A model generated the notes under the pieces. It was given only the letters and a program-made list of their open reading frames with translations. It was not told the DNA's origin and ran no database searches. A stretch of 64,000 nt of DNA from assembly GCF_003628145.1 (NCBI RefSeq), contig NZ_RBZV01000015.1:62001-126000 (forward strand). The letters run 5' to 3'. Source of the stretch: Trinickia fusca. GTDB lineage: Bacteria > Pseudomonadota > Gammaproteobacteria > Burkholderiales > Burkholderiaceae. The position numbers and the translations under genes are program-made. Each line of letters opens with the position of its first letter. Positions within the stretch are counted from its first letter, which is position 1. Shown here one piece after another: positions 6,232 through 15,039 of this stretch.

Positions 6232-6843
6232 TTAGCGGCGCATCACCTTTTCCGAAGGCGTCAGCGCTTCGATATAAGCGGGCCGGCTGAAAATGCGCTC
6301 GGCGTACTTCATCAGCGGCGCGGCGTTCTTCGACAGCTCGATGCCGTAGTGATCCAGACGCCACAGCAGCGGTGCGATCGCCACGTCGAGCATCGAGAAC
6401 TCTTCGCCCAGCATGTACTTGTTCTTCAGGAAGATCGGCGCGAGCTGCGTCAGACGATCGCGAATCGCCAGACGCGCCTTCTCGTGATTCTTCTCTGCCG
6501 CCTTGCCCTTCTCGTTCTCGAGCGTGCTGACGTGGACGAACAGCTCCTTCTCGAAATTCAGCAGGAACAGGCGCGCACGCGCACGCTGCACCGGATCGGC
6601 CGGCATCAGCTGCGGATGCGGAAAGCGCTCGTCGATGTACTCGTTGATGATGTTCGATTCGTACAGAATCAAGTCGCGCTCGACGAGGATCGGCACCTGA
6701 CCGTACGGATTCATCACGGCGATGTCTTCCGGCTTGTTGAACAGGTCGACGTCGCGAATCTCGAAGTCCATGCCCTTTTCGAACAGCACCAGCCGGCAAC
6801 GCTGGGAGAAGGGGCAGGTAGTGCCGGAATACAGAACCATCAT
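6232..6843 (-). CDS. sspA: Stringent starvation protein A (GST-fold)
   Basis: 203 residues starting MMVLYSGTTCPFSQRC, the glutathione-S-transferase-like thioredoxin domain of SspA. The helical C-terminal domain carries YMLGEEFSMLDVAIAPLLWR. SspA associates with RNA polymerase and modulates transcription in stress and stationary phase. It does not act as a typical transferase. GAGGAAAT precedes the ATG at 6843, so the longer upstream reading (to 6927) is rejected. It lies 101 bp downstream of petC and directly before sspB; petABC-sspAB is a familiar order in Burkholderiaceae. Confidence 0.95.
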   Translation of the reverse strand: MMVLYSGTTCPFSQRCRLVLFEKGMDFEIRDVDLFNKPEDIAVMNPYGQVPILVERDLILYESNIINEYIDERFPHPQLMPADPVQRARARLFLLNFEKELFVHVSTLENEKGKAAEKNHEKARLAIRDRLTQLAPIFLKNKYMLGEEFSMLDVAIAPLLWRLDHYGIELSKNAAPLMKYAERIFSRPAYIEALTPSEKVMRR

Positions 6844-6944
6844 GTTTAAAATTTCCTCAAAAAGCTGAAGGGCCAGCGCGCCGAAAAACCCGCCTTTCAA
6901 GCGAGCCCTTCCTTGCGCCGGCCCCACACCGGTTCACGGCGTGT

Positions 6945-7709
6945 TTATTTAACGTCCTTCCAGTACGCCGCGTTGAGCCGCCAGGCTAAAAAAGTCAACA
7001 CGCCCAGGAACAGCAGCACCCACACGCCAAGCTGCTTGCGCGTCTGCTGCGTCGGCTCCGACATCCAATTCAGGTAAGCAACCAGGTCGGCCACGGCAGA
7101 ATCATAATCTACCGACGCCATCGTTCCCGGCTTTACCTGCTGGAAGCCCACGAATCGATGCATTTTCTCACCCGTTTCCGGATCTGTCGCATCCTCGAAT
7201 TTCGCCGTCCGCTGGCCCTGGAGCTGCCACAACACGTTCGGCATGCTGACGTTCTCGAACACCATGTTGTTCCAGCCCGTCGGCCGCGTGTCATCGCGGT
7301 AGAAGCTGCGCAAGTACGTATAGAGCCAGTCCCGGCTGCGCGCGCGCGCCTCTACCGATAAATCGGGCGGCGCCGCGCCGAACCACGCCTTCGCATCGTC
7401 GGGATGCATCGCAATCGTCATCGTGTTGCCGACCTTGTCTGTCGTGAACAGCAAATTCTGCTCGATGTCCTTTTGCGAGATCCCGAGCTGCGTCAGCGAG
7501 CTGTAACGCACCAGATTCGCGCTGTGGCAATTCAGGCAATAGTTTACAAACAATTGTGCGCCATGCTGCAACGAAGCGAGATTCTGCGTGTTGTCAGGCG
7601 CACGGTCGAGTGGAAAATTTTCGTCCGCGCGCACCGCGCTCGCCACGCCCATCGTCAGCGTCAACGCCGCCGCGCCAATTAGCGCGAGCTTCGAAAGCCA
7701 TGTTTTCAT
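6945..7709 (-). CDS. petC: Cytochrome c1 of the bc1 complex
   Basis: 254 residues. The N-terminal signal peptide is MKTWLSKLALIGAAALTLTM then GVASAVRA. The haem-c motif CLNCH lies in QLFVNYCLNCHSANLVRY at about residues 49-66. A distal Met ligand is expected in the later part of the domain. A single C-terminal anchor (VWVLLFLGVLTFLAWRLNAA) keeps it on the periplasmic face. It accepts electrons from the Rieske protein and passes them to soluble c cytochromes. The start at 7709 is used because the upstream residues to 7754 precede a proper signal peptide. It follows petB by 22 bp. Confidence 0.96.
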   Translation of the reverse strand: MKTWLSKLALIGAAALTLTMGVASAVRADENFPLDRAPDNTQNLASLQHGAQLFVNYCLNCHSANLVRYSSLTQLGISQKDIEQNLLFTTDKVGNTMTIAMHPDDAKAWFGAAPPDLSVEARARSRDWLYTYLRSFYRDDTRPTGWNNMVFENVSMPNVLWQLQGQRTAKFEDATDPETGEKMHRFVGFQQVKPGTMASVDYDSAVADLVAYLNWMSEPTQQTRKQLGVWVLLFLGVLTFLAWRLNAAYWKDVK

Positions 7710-7731
7710 GTCGTGTTGTCCTCGCTCGCGG

Positions 7732-9111
7732 TTAATGGGGCTTGAAACGCACACGCTCCGGCGGCTGCTTGAACTTGCCGAGCGGCGTCCAGAACGGCAT
7801 GCCGAGGAAGAACGCGAAGTAGATCAGCGCGCAGATCTGCGCGATCAGCGTCGCGGCCGGCGACGGCGGCTTCGTCCCAAGGAACGCGAGGGTCAGGAAG
7901 GCGAGCACGAAGATCGCGTAGAACACCTTATGAAAGAACGGCCGATAGCGGATCGACTTGACCGGACTGCGGTCGAGCCACGGCAGGAAACACAGCGAGA
8001 TCACCGCCGAGCCCATCACCACGACGCCCCAGAACTTCGATTCGGTCAGCCACATCGCCAAGACGACGAGCACCGCGAGCACCGGCAACCCCACCTTCCA
8101 CTTGCCGCGCGCCCTCACGAGCGCCAGCACGCCGAGCAACGCGACGACGATCATCAGCACGATCTTGAACGGGTCCGTGGTCGCGCGCAGCATCGCGTAG
8201 AACGCGGTGAAGTACCACACGGGCGCGATCTCGGGCGGCGTCTGCAGCGGATTGGCCGGGATGAAGTTGTTCTGCTCGAGGAAATAGCCGCCCATCTCGG
8301 GTGAGAAGAAGATGATCGCCGCGAACACCACGAGGAATCCGCACACCCCCATCAGGTCGTGCACGGAGTAGTACGGGTGGAACGGGATGCCGTCGAGCGG
8401 CACGCCGTCGGGCCCCTTCTTGGCCTTGATCTCGATGCCGTCAGGGTTGTTCGAGCCCACTTCATGCAGTGCGATCAGGTGTACGAACACGAGCAGCAGC
8501 AGCACGAGCGGAATCGCGACGACATGGAACGCGAAGAAGCGGTTCAGCGTGACGTCGGAAACGACATAATCGCCGCGAATCCACAGCGAGAGGTCAGGAC
8601 CGACGAACGGAATCGCCGAGAACAGGTTCACGATCACCTGCGCGCCCCAGTACGACATCTGGCCCCACGGCAACAGGTAGCCGAAGAACGCTTCGGCCAT
8701 CAGGCACAGGAAGATCGCACAGCCGAACAGCCATACGAGCTCGCGCGGCTTGCGGTACGAGCCGTAGAGCAGCCCACGGAACATGTGCAGATAGACGACC
8801 ACGAAGAACATCGACGCGCCCGTCGAATGCATGTAGCGAATGAGCCAGCCCCACGGCACCTCGCGCATGATGTACTCGACCGACGCGAACGCAAGCGTCG
8901 AATCCGGCTTGTAGTTCATCGTCAGGAAGATGCCCGTGACGATCTGGTTCACGAGCACGAGCAGCGCGAGCGAGCCGAAGAAGTACCAGAAGTTGAAGTT
9001 CTTCGGCGCGTAGTATTCGGACACGTGCGTCTTCCACGTCTTCGTCATCGGAAAACGTCGATCGATCCAGCCTGCAAAGCCGGTCGTTTCCACTTGTTTT
9101 TCCGTCGCCAT
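7732..9111 (-). CDS. petB: Cytochrome b of the bc1 complex
   Basis: 459 residues, fused full-length cytochrome b with eight or more membrane segments. Haem-ligand histidines are visible in HSTGASMFFVVVYLHMF and in FAFHVVAIPLVLLLLVFVH. The quinol-oxidation motif, PEWY in mitochondria and many bacteria, is PVWY here (residues 297-300). A roughly 70-residue C-terminal extension with extra hydrophobic segments follows. Its ATG is directly adjacent to the petA stop codon, so petABC is one operon. It catalyses quinol oxidation and proton translocation in the inner membrane. Confidence 0.97.
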   Translation of the reverse strand: MATEKQVETTGFAGWIDRRFPMTKTWKTHVSEYYAPKNFNFWYFFGSLALLVLVNQIVTGIFLTMNYKPDSTLAFASVEYIMREVPWGWLIRYMHSTGASMFFVVVYLHMFRGLLYGSYRKPRELVWLFGCAIFLCLMAEAFFGYLLPWGQMSYWGAQVIVNLFSAIPFVGPDLSLWIRGDYVVSDVTLNRFFAFHVVAIPLVLLLLVFVHLIALHEVGSNNPDGIEIKAKKGPDGVPLDGIPFHPYYSVHDLMGVCGFLVVFAAIIFFSPEMGGYFLEQNNFIPANPLQTPPEIAPVWYFTAFYAMLRATTDPFKIVLMIVVALLGVLALVRARGKWKVGLPVLAVLVVLAMWLTESKFWGVVVMGSAVISLCFLPWLDRSPVKSIRYRPFFHKVFYAIFVLAFLTLAFLGTKPPSPAATLIAQICALIYFAFFLGMPFWTPLGKFKQPPERVRFKPH

Positions 9112-9732
9112 TTACGCTTCTCCTTGTTCGTCCTTGCCGATCACGATCGTCGTCGCCGACGTGAACATGTAGCGAGGAATGTCGAGGTTCTGCGGCGCAG
9201 GCTTGTTCTTGAAGACGCGGCCGGCCAGGTCGTAAGTCGAGCCGTGGCACGGGCACAGGAAGCCGCCGGGCCAGTCGTTGGGCAGATTGGCCTGCGGCCC
9301 CGACTGAAAACGCGGCGTCGGCGTGCAACCAAGGTGCGTGCAGACGGCAACGGCGACGAGAATGTTCTTGTGATCGGCGCGCGAGCGGTATTCGTTGTTG
9401 CAGTACGCAGGCAACGGTATCGAGAACGGCTTCTCCGTATGCGGATCGGCGACTTCGTCGTCGGCCTTCACGACCTCTGCCAGCATGGCATCGGTGCGAT
9501 TGATGATCCACACGGGCTTGCCGCGCCAGGCCACGGTCTTCATGTCGCCGGGCTTCAGATCGCTGATGTCGACCTCGACCGGCGCACCGGCGGCCTTGGC
9601 CTTCTCGGATGGTGCTAAAGAGCTCGCAAAGGGTATGACAGCGGCCACGCCTCCAAAGCCGCCTGCTACGGACGTCGCAATCAGCCAAGTACGGCGGCTG
9701 TCGTCGACGCGTTGATCTTCTTTGTCTCGCAT
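9112..9732 (-). CDS. petA: Ubiquinol-cytochrome c reductase iron-sulfur (Rieske) subunit
   Basis: 206 residues from MRDKEDQRVDDSRRTWLIAT, an N-terminal twin-arginine-type anchor (SRRTWLIATSVAGGFGG) that stays as the transmembrane helix. The 2Fe-2S ligands are in CTHLGC (Cys131, His133) and CPCHGS (Cys160, His163), with disulphide partners Cys136 and Cys162. The longer in-frame start at 9810 adds a basic segment before the Tat motif and is not the family form. Tat export of this subunit ties it to the tatABC genes further along. First gene of petABC. Confidence 0.96.
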   Translation of the reverse strand: MRDKEDQRVDDSRRTWLIATSVAGGFGGVAAVIPFASSLAPSEKAKAAGAPVEVDISDLKPGDMKTVAWRGKPVWIINRTDAMLAEVVKADDEVADPHTEKPFSIPLPAYCNNEYRSRADHKNILVAVAVCTHLGCTPTPRFQSGPQANLPNDWPGGFLCPCHGSTYDLAGRVFKNKPAPQNLDIPRYMFTSATTIVIGKDEQGEA

Positions 9733-9958
9733 CACACGCCCCACTTCTGAGTTGGATTTTCCGACACGCTTTTTGCCACCGCCGCTAGTTTGCGCGAATG
9801 GAGTCGGCATTTACAAGAGCCGACCGACAAAAAGCGTGCGAAGCGCTTGATCCGTAAGGGTTTCCCCGCACCGACAATGCGTTATCGACTATCTCGTTTC
9901 TCTTTAAGCGTTTCCTGTATCGGCACGATTATTGCGGGATAACCCGCCATGCATGGAA

Positions 9959-10705
9959 TTAAACGGGATTATCGACATCGATAAATAGATGCTCGATGTC
10001 GAATTGCTCCGACAAGTGCGCGCCGACGGCCTGTACACCATACCGTTCTGTCGCATGGTGACCCGCCGACACGAACGCGACGCCGCTCTCGGCCGCGATA
10101 TGCGTCGTCGGTTCGGAGATCTCGCCGGTCAGGAAGACGTCGGCACCGACATCGATGGCCGCTTCGAAGTAACTCTGCGCAGCGCCCGTGCACCACGCGA
10201 CGCGCCGCAGTTCGCCATCGGGATCACCGAGCACGAGCGGCGTGCGGCCCAGCGTCTGCTCGACTTGCGCGGCGAAGTGCGCGAGCGTGATGGGCATCGG
10301 CAGCGTCGACATCCAGCCGAGTTTGTCCGCGCCGAATCGGGTATCGGCGATCAGGCCCAGGCGCGCGCCGAGCTGCGCGTTGTTGCCGTATTCCGGGTGA
10401 TCGTCGAGCGGCAGATGGTAGGCGAACAGGTTGATCTCGTTGGCGATCAGCAGCTTGAGCCGGCGGTACTTGCGCCCCGTCACCTGCGGCGCCTCGTTGC
10501 GCCAGAAGTAGCCGTGATGCACGAGCACGGCATCGGCGCCCCACTCGTGCGCGGCTTCGAGGAACGCCAGCGAGGCAGTCACGCCGGTCGCGATCTTGTC
10601 GATGCGGCGACGCCCTTCGACTTGCAGCCCGTTCGGGCAATAGTCCTTGAACCGATCAATATCGAGCATGTCGTTCAAGTACAATTCAAGTTCTATACGA
10701 TCCAT
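9959..10705 (-). CDS. Nif3-like dinuclear metal centre hexameric protein
   Basis: 248 residues beginning [20 protein letters not shown]. The family's metal-binding motifs are present: VLVHHGYFW near residue 61, [15 protein letters not shown] near 95, and [13 protein letters not shown] near 212 with a terminal DVDNPV. Nif3/YbgI proteins form toroidal hexamers with a dimetal site. Proposed roles include GTP cyclohydrolase-like or hydrolase activities, but the substrate is uncertain. It is divergent from the DegQ-like gene, only 19 bp away, and 226 bp upstream of petA on the same strand, where the pet promoter is expected. Confidence 0.93.
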   Translation of the reverse strand: MDRIELELYLNDMLDIDRFKDYCPNGLQVEGRRRIDKIATGVTASLAFLEAAHEWGADAVLVHHGYFWRNEAPQVTGRKYRRLKLLIANEINLFAYHLPLDDHPEYGNNAQLGARLGLIADTRFGADKLGWMSTLPMPITLAHFAAQVEQTLGRTPLVLGDPDGELRRVAWCTGAAQSYFEAAIDVGADVFLTGEISEPTTHIAAESGVAFVSAGHHATERYGVQAVGAHLSEQFDIEHLFIDVDNPV

Positions 10706-10724
10706 AGAAACCTCGATTCTTCAA

Positions 10725-11936
10725 ATGCTTAGACGCTTTTGGCTGTTCTTTGCCCAAGCGGTGACGGTGCTGCTCGCGCTGATGTTCATCGTGGTGACGC
10801 TCAAGCCTCAATGGCTGCAGCGCCAAGGGCAATTCGGCAAGCAACTGGCCGCGCCAATCGTCGCGCTGCGCGAAGTGGCGCCCGGCTCCAGCTCCGGCCC
10901 CGCCACGGCTTCCTATGCCGACGCGGCCCAGAAAGCCATGCCCGCCGTGGTCAACGTCTTTTCGGGCAAGGGCGGTGCGCGTCCGCCGAACCCGCATGCG
11001 AAAGATCCGTTGTTCCGATACTTCTTCGGCAATCCGAAGAACCAGCCGCAAACGCCGCAGGATGAGCCGGCAACCAACCTCGGTTCGGGTGTCATCGTCA
11101 GTTCGGAAGGCTACATTCTAACGAACCAGCATGTCGTCGACGGGGCAGACGAGATCGAAGTCGCGCTGGCCGACGGCCGGCGTACCAACGCGAAAGTCAT
11201 CGGCATCGATCCCGAAACGGATCTGGCCGTGCTCAAGATCAACATGAACAACCTCCCGACGATCACGCTCGGGCGCATGGATCAAGCGCGCGTCGGCGAC
11301 GTCGTGCTCGCGATCGGCAACCCGTTCGGCGTCGGCCAGACGGTCACGATGGGCATCATCAGCGCGTTGGGCCGCAACCATCTCGGCATCAACACGTTCG
11401 AGAACTTCATTCAGACCGACGCGCCGATCAACCCTGGCAACTCGGGCGGTGCGCTCGTCGATGCGAGCGGCAACCTGCTGGGCATCAACACGGCGATCTA
11501 CTCGCGCTCGGGCGGCTCGCTCGGCATCGGCTTCGCGATCCCCGTGTCTACAGCGCGCAGCGTCCTCGAGAGCATCATTACGACAGGCGGCGTGACGCGC
11601 GGCTGGATCGGCGTCGAACCGCAAGACGTGACGCCCGCGATCGCCGAATCCTTCGGCCTCGAGCAAAAGGGCACGATCGTGGCCGGCGTGCTGCAGGGCG
11701 GCCCGGCCGACCGCGCCGGCATCAAACCGGGCGACGTCCTGCTCGACGTCAACGGCGAGGAAATCACCGACACGACGCGTCTGTTGAACGTGATCGCGCA
11801 GATCAAGCCCGGCACCGAGGCGAAGATCCACCTGATGCGCAAAAACAAGGAAATGGAAGTCGCCGTGACGATCGGCAAGCGCCCGCCGCCGCCGAAGCCG
11901 ACGAACAGCGACGAAGACTCACAGCAAGAAGAGTGA
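10725..11936 (+). CDS. DegQ/DegS-type periplasmic serine protease (HtrA family)
   Basis: 403 residues. One N-terminal hydrophobic helix (FWLFFAQAVTVLLALMFIVV) acts as signal or anchor. The trypsin-like domain has the triad His136 (NQHVVDG), Asp166 (ETDLAVL) and Ser240 (GNSGGAL). A single PDZ domain spans about 300-395 (GWIGVEPQDVTPAIAESFGL, GVLQGGPADRAGIKPGD), then a Pro/Lys-rich tail. The retained anchor and single PDZ resemble DegS/AlgW, which cut RseA in envelope stress; DegQ-like quality control is the alternative. The ATG at 10725 fits the family N-terminus although its ribosome site is poor. Its promoter must overlap the divergent nif3 gene. Confidence 0.93.
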   Translation: MLRRFWLFFAQAVTVLLALMFIVVTLKPQWLQRQGQFGKQLAAPIVALREVAPGSSSGPATASYADAAQKAMPAVVNVFSGKGGARPPNPHAKDPLFRYFFGNPKNQPQTPQDEPATNLGSGVIVSSEGYILTNQHVVDGADEIEVALADGRRTNAKVIGIDPETDLAVLKINMNNLPTITLGRMDQARVGDVVLAIGNPFGVGQTVTMGIISALGRNHLGINTFENFIQTDAPINPGNSGGALVDASGNLLGINTAIYSRSGGSLGIGFAIPVSTARSVLESIITTGGVTRGWIGVEPQDVTPAIAESFGLEQKGTIVAGVLQGGPADRAGIKPGDVLLDVNGEEITDTTRLLNVIAQIKPGTEAKIHLMRKNKEMEVAVTIGKRPPPPKPTNSDEDSQQEE

Positions 11937-11967
11937 GCGGCGCAAGATTGAATTGAGGGATGTGAGA

Positions 11968-11997
11968 CAACGGGCTGACCAGGTGGTCAGCCCGTTG
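11968..11997. terminator. Bidirectional terminator overlapping the tatC stop codon
   Basis: Exact 13-bp inverted repeat CAACGGGCTGACC (11968-11980) / GGTCAGCCCGTTG (11985-11997) with an AGGT loop, between the convergent degQ-like and tatC genes. The tatC stop codon (11987-11989) lies inside the right arm. No strong T-tract on either side. Confidence 0.75.
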
Positions 11998-12766
11998 CGC
12001 TTTCACCGTCGGTGACGTCGGCCTTCTTCGCGACGAACAGCCACGCGGCAAGAATGCCTGCCTCGTACAGCACGATCAGCGGGACGGCCAGGATCAGTTG
12101 CGAGAACACGTCGGGCGGCGTGACGACCGCGGCGACGACGAACGCGCCGACGATCACATAGGGCCGGATCTCCTTGAGCTTCTTCACCGTCAGCACGCCC
12201 ATCCGCACGAGCAGCACGACGACGATCGGCACCTCGAACGTGAGGCCGAACGCCAAGAACATCGTCAGCACGAAGCTCAGGTAGTTGTCGATGTCGGTCG
12301 ACATCTCGGCACCCAGCGGCGCGTTGTAGTGCGCCATCACGCGAAAGACGGTCGGAAACACGACGAAGTACGCGAATGCCATGCCGCACAGGAACAGCAG
12401 GTAGCTGCTCGTGACGAGCGGCGCGACAAGCCGTTTCTCGTGCTGATAGAGCCCCGGCGCAACGAACGCCCAGATCTGGTACAGCACGACCGGCAGCGCG
12501 ATGACGAGCGCTACCAGCATCGTCACCTTCATCGGCACGAAGAACGAGCCAGTCACGTCGGTCACGATCATGCGGCCGCCGGGCGGCAGATTAGCGAGCA
12601 ACGGACGCGCTAGCAGGCGGAAGATGTCTGCCGACCAGTACACGATCGCGAAGAACACGACGATCACCGAGATGCCGGCCCGGATGATGCGGTCGCGCAA
12701 TTCGACGAGATGCGAGATGAAGGTCTCTTCGTTGCCTTCGTCCTGGCTGTGCTTGGGGTCGCTCAC
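11987..12766 (-). CDS. tatC: Sec-independent translocase subunit TatC
   Basis: 259 residues with six membrane helices. Family landmarks: an N-terminal FISHLVELRDRIIRAGISV, a cytoplasmic Glu in TFEVPIVVVLLVRMGV, and the loop MRVMAHYNA-like region. TatC is the core receptor that recognises twin-arginine signal peptides of folded proteins and works with TatA and TatB in the inner membrane. It follows tatB by 93 bp. The Rieske protein (petA) and MsrP in this window are expected substrates. The last codons run into the terminator stem. Confidence 0.96.
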   Translation of the reverse strand: MSDPKHSQDEGNEETFISHLVELRDRIIRAGISVIVVFFAIVYWSADIFRLLARPLLANLPPGGRMIVTDVTGSFFVPMKVTMLVALVIALPVVLYQIWAFVAPGLYQHEKRLVAPLVTSSYLLFLCGMAFAYFVVFPTVFRVMAHYNAPLGAEMSTDIDNYLSFVLTMFLAFGLTFEVPIVVVLLVRMGVLTVKKLKEIRPYVIVGAFVVAAVVTPPDVFSQLILAVPLIVLYEAGILAAWLFVAKKADVTDGESATG

Positions 12767-12859
12767 ACCGGCCCTCGTTGTGGGTTCAGGAAGTCGACGC
12801 GCGACGTCGACCGGTCAAAAGAAGGAAAGCGTCGCCGAGCCAGGCCCACAGGCGATCGA

Positions 12860-13399
12860 TCAGAAAAAGCGCCGCGGCGTGCGCAGGCTCGCCGGCGTGT
12901 ACCGTGCGACGCGCGCCGCCCCCGACTGCACGTGCGTGCGCAGGCCGGTCGTCCGCTTGTACCAGACAGGCGTGGCCGAACGCTTCACGCGCCAGCTGCG
13001 ACGCTTCTTGGAGGCGATCATGCTGCTGCGCCACGAACTGGGCGCTTGGCCGGCATCGCCGGTCGTTGCCAGCGGCTCGTCGCCGGCCGCCGCACTGCCC
13101 GCGATACTCGGCATGCCCGAGCCCCACGCCTCGCTGAGCTCGGCTTCGTGCTGACGCACGGTGTCGTGAATCGTCGTTCCGACGTTGCGCGCGGCCGATT
13201 CGAACTCGGTTTTCATGCGCCGCAGCTCATCGATCTCGATTTCGCGCGTGACTTCGGCCTTCACCTCGTTGATGTAGCGCTGCGCGCGGCCGAACAGCGC
13301 GCCGGCCGTACGCGCGACGCGCGGCAGCCGCTCGGGGCCGAGCACGACAAGCGCGACGACGCCGATCAGCGCCATCTTGGTCAGACCGAGATCGAGCAT
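12860..13399 (-). CDS. tatB: Sec-independent translocase subunit TatB
   Basis: 179 residues starting MLDLGLTKMALIGVVALVVL then GPERLPRVART: the short membrane helix, the GPERLP hinge and the amphipathic helix typical of TatB. A long acidic helical region (residues 45-100) is followed by a strongly basic C-terminal tail containing KKRRSWRVKRSATPVWYKR. This tail is not part of the classical E. coli protein, but in my memory it is usual in Burkholderiaceae. TatB binds twin-arginine precursors with TatC. Confidence 0.94.
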   Translation of the reverse strand: MLDLGLTKMALIGVVALVVLGPERLPRVARTAGALFGRAQRYINEVKAEVTREIEIDELRRMKTEFESAARNVGTTIHDTVRQHEAELSEAWGSGMPSIAGSAAAGDEPLATTGDAGQAPSSWRSSMIASKKRRSWRVKRSATPVWYKRTTGLRTHVQSGAARVARYTPASLRTPRRFF

Positions 13400-13438
13400 G
13401 AGCGGGGGCGATGCGTCAGTGCGTACGCGAATGCCGCA

Positions 13439-13693
13439 TCAGCGATAGTCGCTCGAGCGGATCTTTTCCTTGGCCTGGACGTCGACCGTGTCCGAGCGCG
13501 GCAGCTCTCGCGTCGCGTTTTGCTCGGGAGCCGACGGGGGCGAAGAGGACGTATCGCCGTCCTTGATCCCTTCCTTGAAGCCCTTCACGGCGCTGCCGAG
13601 ATCGCTGCCGAGGCTGCGCAGCCGCTTCGTGCCGAACACGAGCATGACGATCAGCAGAACGACCAACCAGTGCCAACCACTAAACGAACCCAT
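13439..13693 (-). CDS. tatA: Sec-independent translocase subunit TatA
   Basis: 84 residues: [20 protein letters not shown] forms the short membrane helix, then [20 protein letters not shown] is the amphipathic helix with the Phe-Gly hinge (VFGTKRL). An acidic, disordered tail follows. TatA oligomerises to open the translocation path. It is 39 bp upstream of tatB in the tatABC operon and follows the HIT gene on the same strand. Confidence 0.95.
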   Translation of the reverse strand: MGSFSGWHWLVVLLIVMLVFGTKRLRSLGSDLGSAVKGFKEGIKDGDTSSSPPSAPEQNATRELPRSDTVDVQAKEKIRSSDYR

Positions 13694-13818
13694 GAAAACT
13701 CTCCAGAGCCGTGCCGTAACGATTCATACGTCCAGCAGGCAAACCGGCCTTGCGGCCATCATTCCCGAGCGCATACGCGCTGATTTTTATCGCCTCTCGC
13801 GAGCCTTGCCGGCAGCGC

Positions 13819-14181
13819 TCAGCCCATCCGATGCCAGGGGCGCGGCCCCGCGAGGATGTGCGCGTGCAGGTGGTAGACCTCCTGGCCGCCACCCGGCCCC
13901 GTATTGATGACGGTGCGAAAGCCCGTTTCGCCGCCCGTATACGCGCAACCAAGCTGTTCAGCAAGCCGCGATACCAAGATCATCATTCTACCAAGCAGCG
14001 GTGCATCGCTCTCTGTGCAGTTCGACAGCGTCGCGATGTGCTTGCGCGGGATCACGAGGATGTGCGTCTGCGCAGCGGGGCGAATGTCCTTGAACGCGAC
14101 GAACTCTTCATCTTCATGAACTTTGGTACTCGGGATCTCACCCGCGGCGATCTTGCAGAACAGGCAGTTTTCGTGGCTCAT
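13819..14181 (-). CDS. HIT-family nucleotide-binding protein (HINT type)
   Basis: 120 residues. The opening CLFCKIAAGEIPSTKVHEDE and the catalytic triad region HLHAHILAG (His-x-His-x-His) near residue 108 identify the HINT branch of the histidine triad superfamily, purine nucleoside phosphoramidases. Length and order match the single-domain family. It sits between the DUF4870-like gene and tatA in the same leftward run, a position seen in related bacteria. The physiological substrate is not known. Confidence 0.92.
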   Translation of the reverse strand: MSHENCLFCKIAAGEIPSTKVHEDEEFVAFKDIRPAAQTHILVIPRKHIATLSNCTESDAPLLGRMMILVSRLAEQLGCAYTGGETGFRTVINTGPGGGQEVYHLHAHILAGPRPWHRMG

Positions 14182-14212
14182 GGTCTTCCAGGTTGCGTGA
14201 GCGGCGGCGCAG

Positions 14213-14605
14213 TCAGAACCACGCGTGCGGCTCGAGCGGCTTGTTTTCGTAGAGGTACAACCAGCCTTTGACGATACGGTACAACACCCAGATCGAAACG
14301 GCAGCGATGATCGGCACGCCGATGGCGACGACGATCAGCGCTGCGCCGATCAGGTAGCCGACGAGCGCCGTCCAGAACGTGCGGATCTGCCACTCGAAGT
14401 GTGCGGCGTAAGGCGTGCCGGCGGCGTCGGACCGCTTCACGTAGTCGAGGATGATGGCGATGAGCCCCGTTACGCCGCCCGTGAACCAATGCACGGCGTA
14501 AAGCGCATAGAGCACATGCGTAAACAAACGCATGTTCTGCAGGCGATCGGCATCGACCGCACCGCCGTAGGAAACCGATGAACGCCCGCCTTGTGGTTCT
14601 TCCAT
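14213..14605 (-). CDS. DUF4870-like small membrane protein
   Basis: 130 residues from an ATG at 14605 preceded by GGAGGAGG, which rules out the longer start at 14809. After a short hydrophilic N-terminus, three to four hydrophobic segments follow: VLYALYAVHWFTGGVTGLIA, then FWTALVGYLIGAALIVVAIG with VPIIAAVSIWVLYRIVKGWL. The closing motif YENKPLEP is characteristic of this small family. No activity is known. It follows hisE by about 60 bp and is presumably co-transcribed with the his genes, though nothing indicates a role in histidine synthesis. Confidence 0.85.
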   Translation of the reverse strand: MEEPQGGRSSVSYGGAVDADRLQNMRLFTHVLYALYAVHWFTGGVTGLIAIILDYVKRSDAAGTPYAAHFEWQIRTFWTALVGYLIGAALIVVAIGVPIIAAVSIWVLYRIVKGWLYLYENKPLEPHAWF

Positions 14606-14664
14606 GCTCGCCTCCTCCTCGCGCTTTGCGCGGTTGAGAACTGCCGGAAAACGGCGCGAATGCC

Positions 14665-15039
14665 TCAGCCGCCGTTCTCTTCGCGCTCGCGCCGCTTTCT
14701 GAGCGCCTTTTCCTCGATGCCCGACAGGCCCTCGCGACGCTCGAGCTCGGCAATCACGTCCGCGGGGCTCAGATCGTAGTGCGACAGCATGACCAAGCAA
14801 TGAAACCACAGATCGGCCACTTCGCCGACGAGCGCCGACGGCGCGCCGCCCTGCCGCACGTCCTTCGCGGCCAGCACGACTTCCGTCGCCTCTTCGCCGA
14901 TCTTCTTCAGCACGGCATCGTCACCGCGGTGAAACAGGCGCGCGACGTACGAGCTTTCAGGGTCGCCGCCCTTGCGGCTGTCGATCACGGCCGCGAGCCG
15001 CAGCAGCGTGTCTTCGGTGGATAGGATCGGTTGGGTCAT
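14665..15039 (-). CDS. hisE: Phosphoribosyl-ATP pyrophosphatase HisE
   Basis: 124 residues starting [20 protein letters not shown]. The MazG-like all-helical fold shows the metal-binding motif [16 protein letters not shown] and [20 protein letters not shown]. It performs step 2 of histidine synthesis: PRATP to PRAMP plus pyrophosphate. The ATG overlaps the hisI stop by 4 nt (ATGA). HisI and HisE are separate here, unlike the E. coli fusion. Confidence 0.95.
   Translation of the reverse strand: MTQPILSTEDTLLRLAAVIDSRKGGDPESSYVARLFHRGDDAVLKKIGEEATEVVLAAKDVRQGGAPSALVGEVADLWFHCLVMLSHYDLSPADVIAELERREGLSGIEEKALRKRREREENGG

Noticed and set aside
9934-9947. GCGGG-ATAA-CCCGC hairpin after the Nif3-like gene as a terminator
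   Set aside because: Only 5 bp of stem and a poor T-tract; kept out of the feature list.
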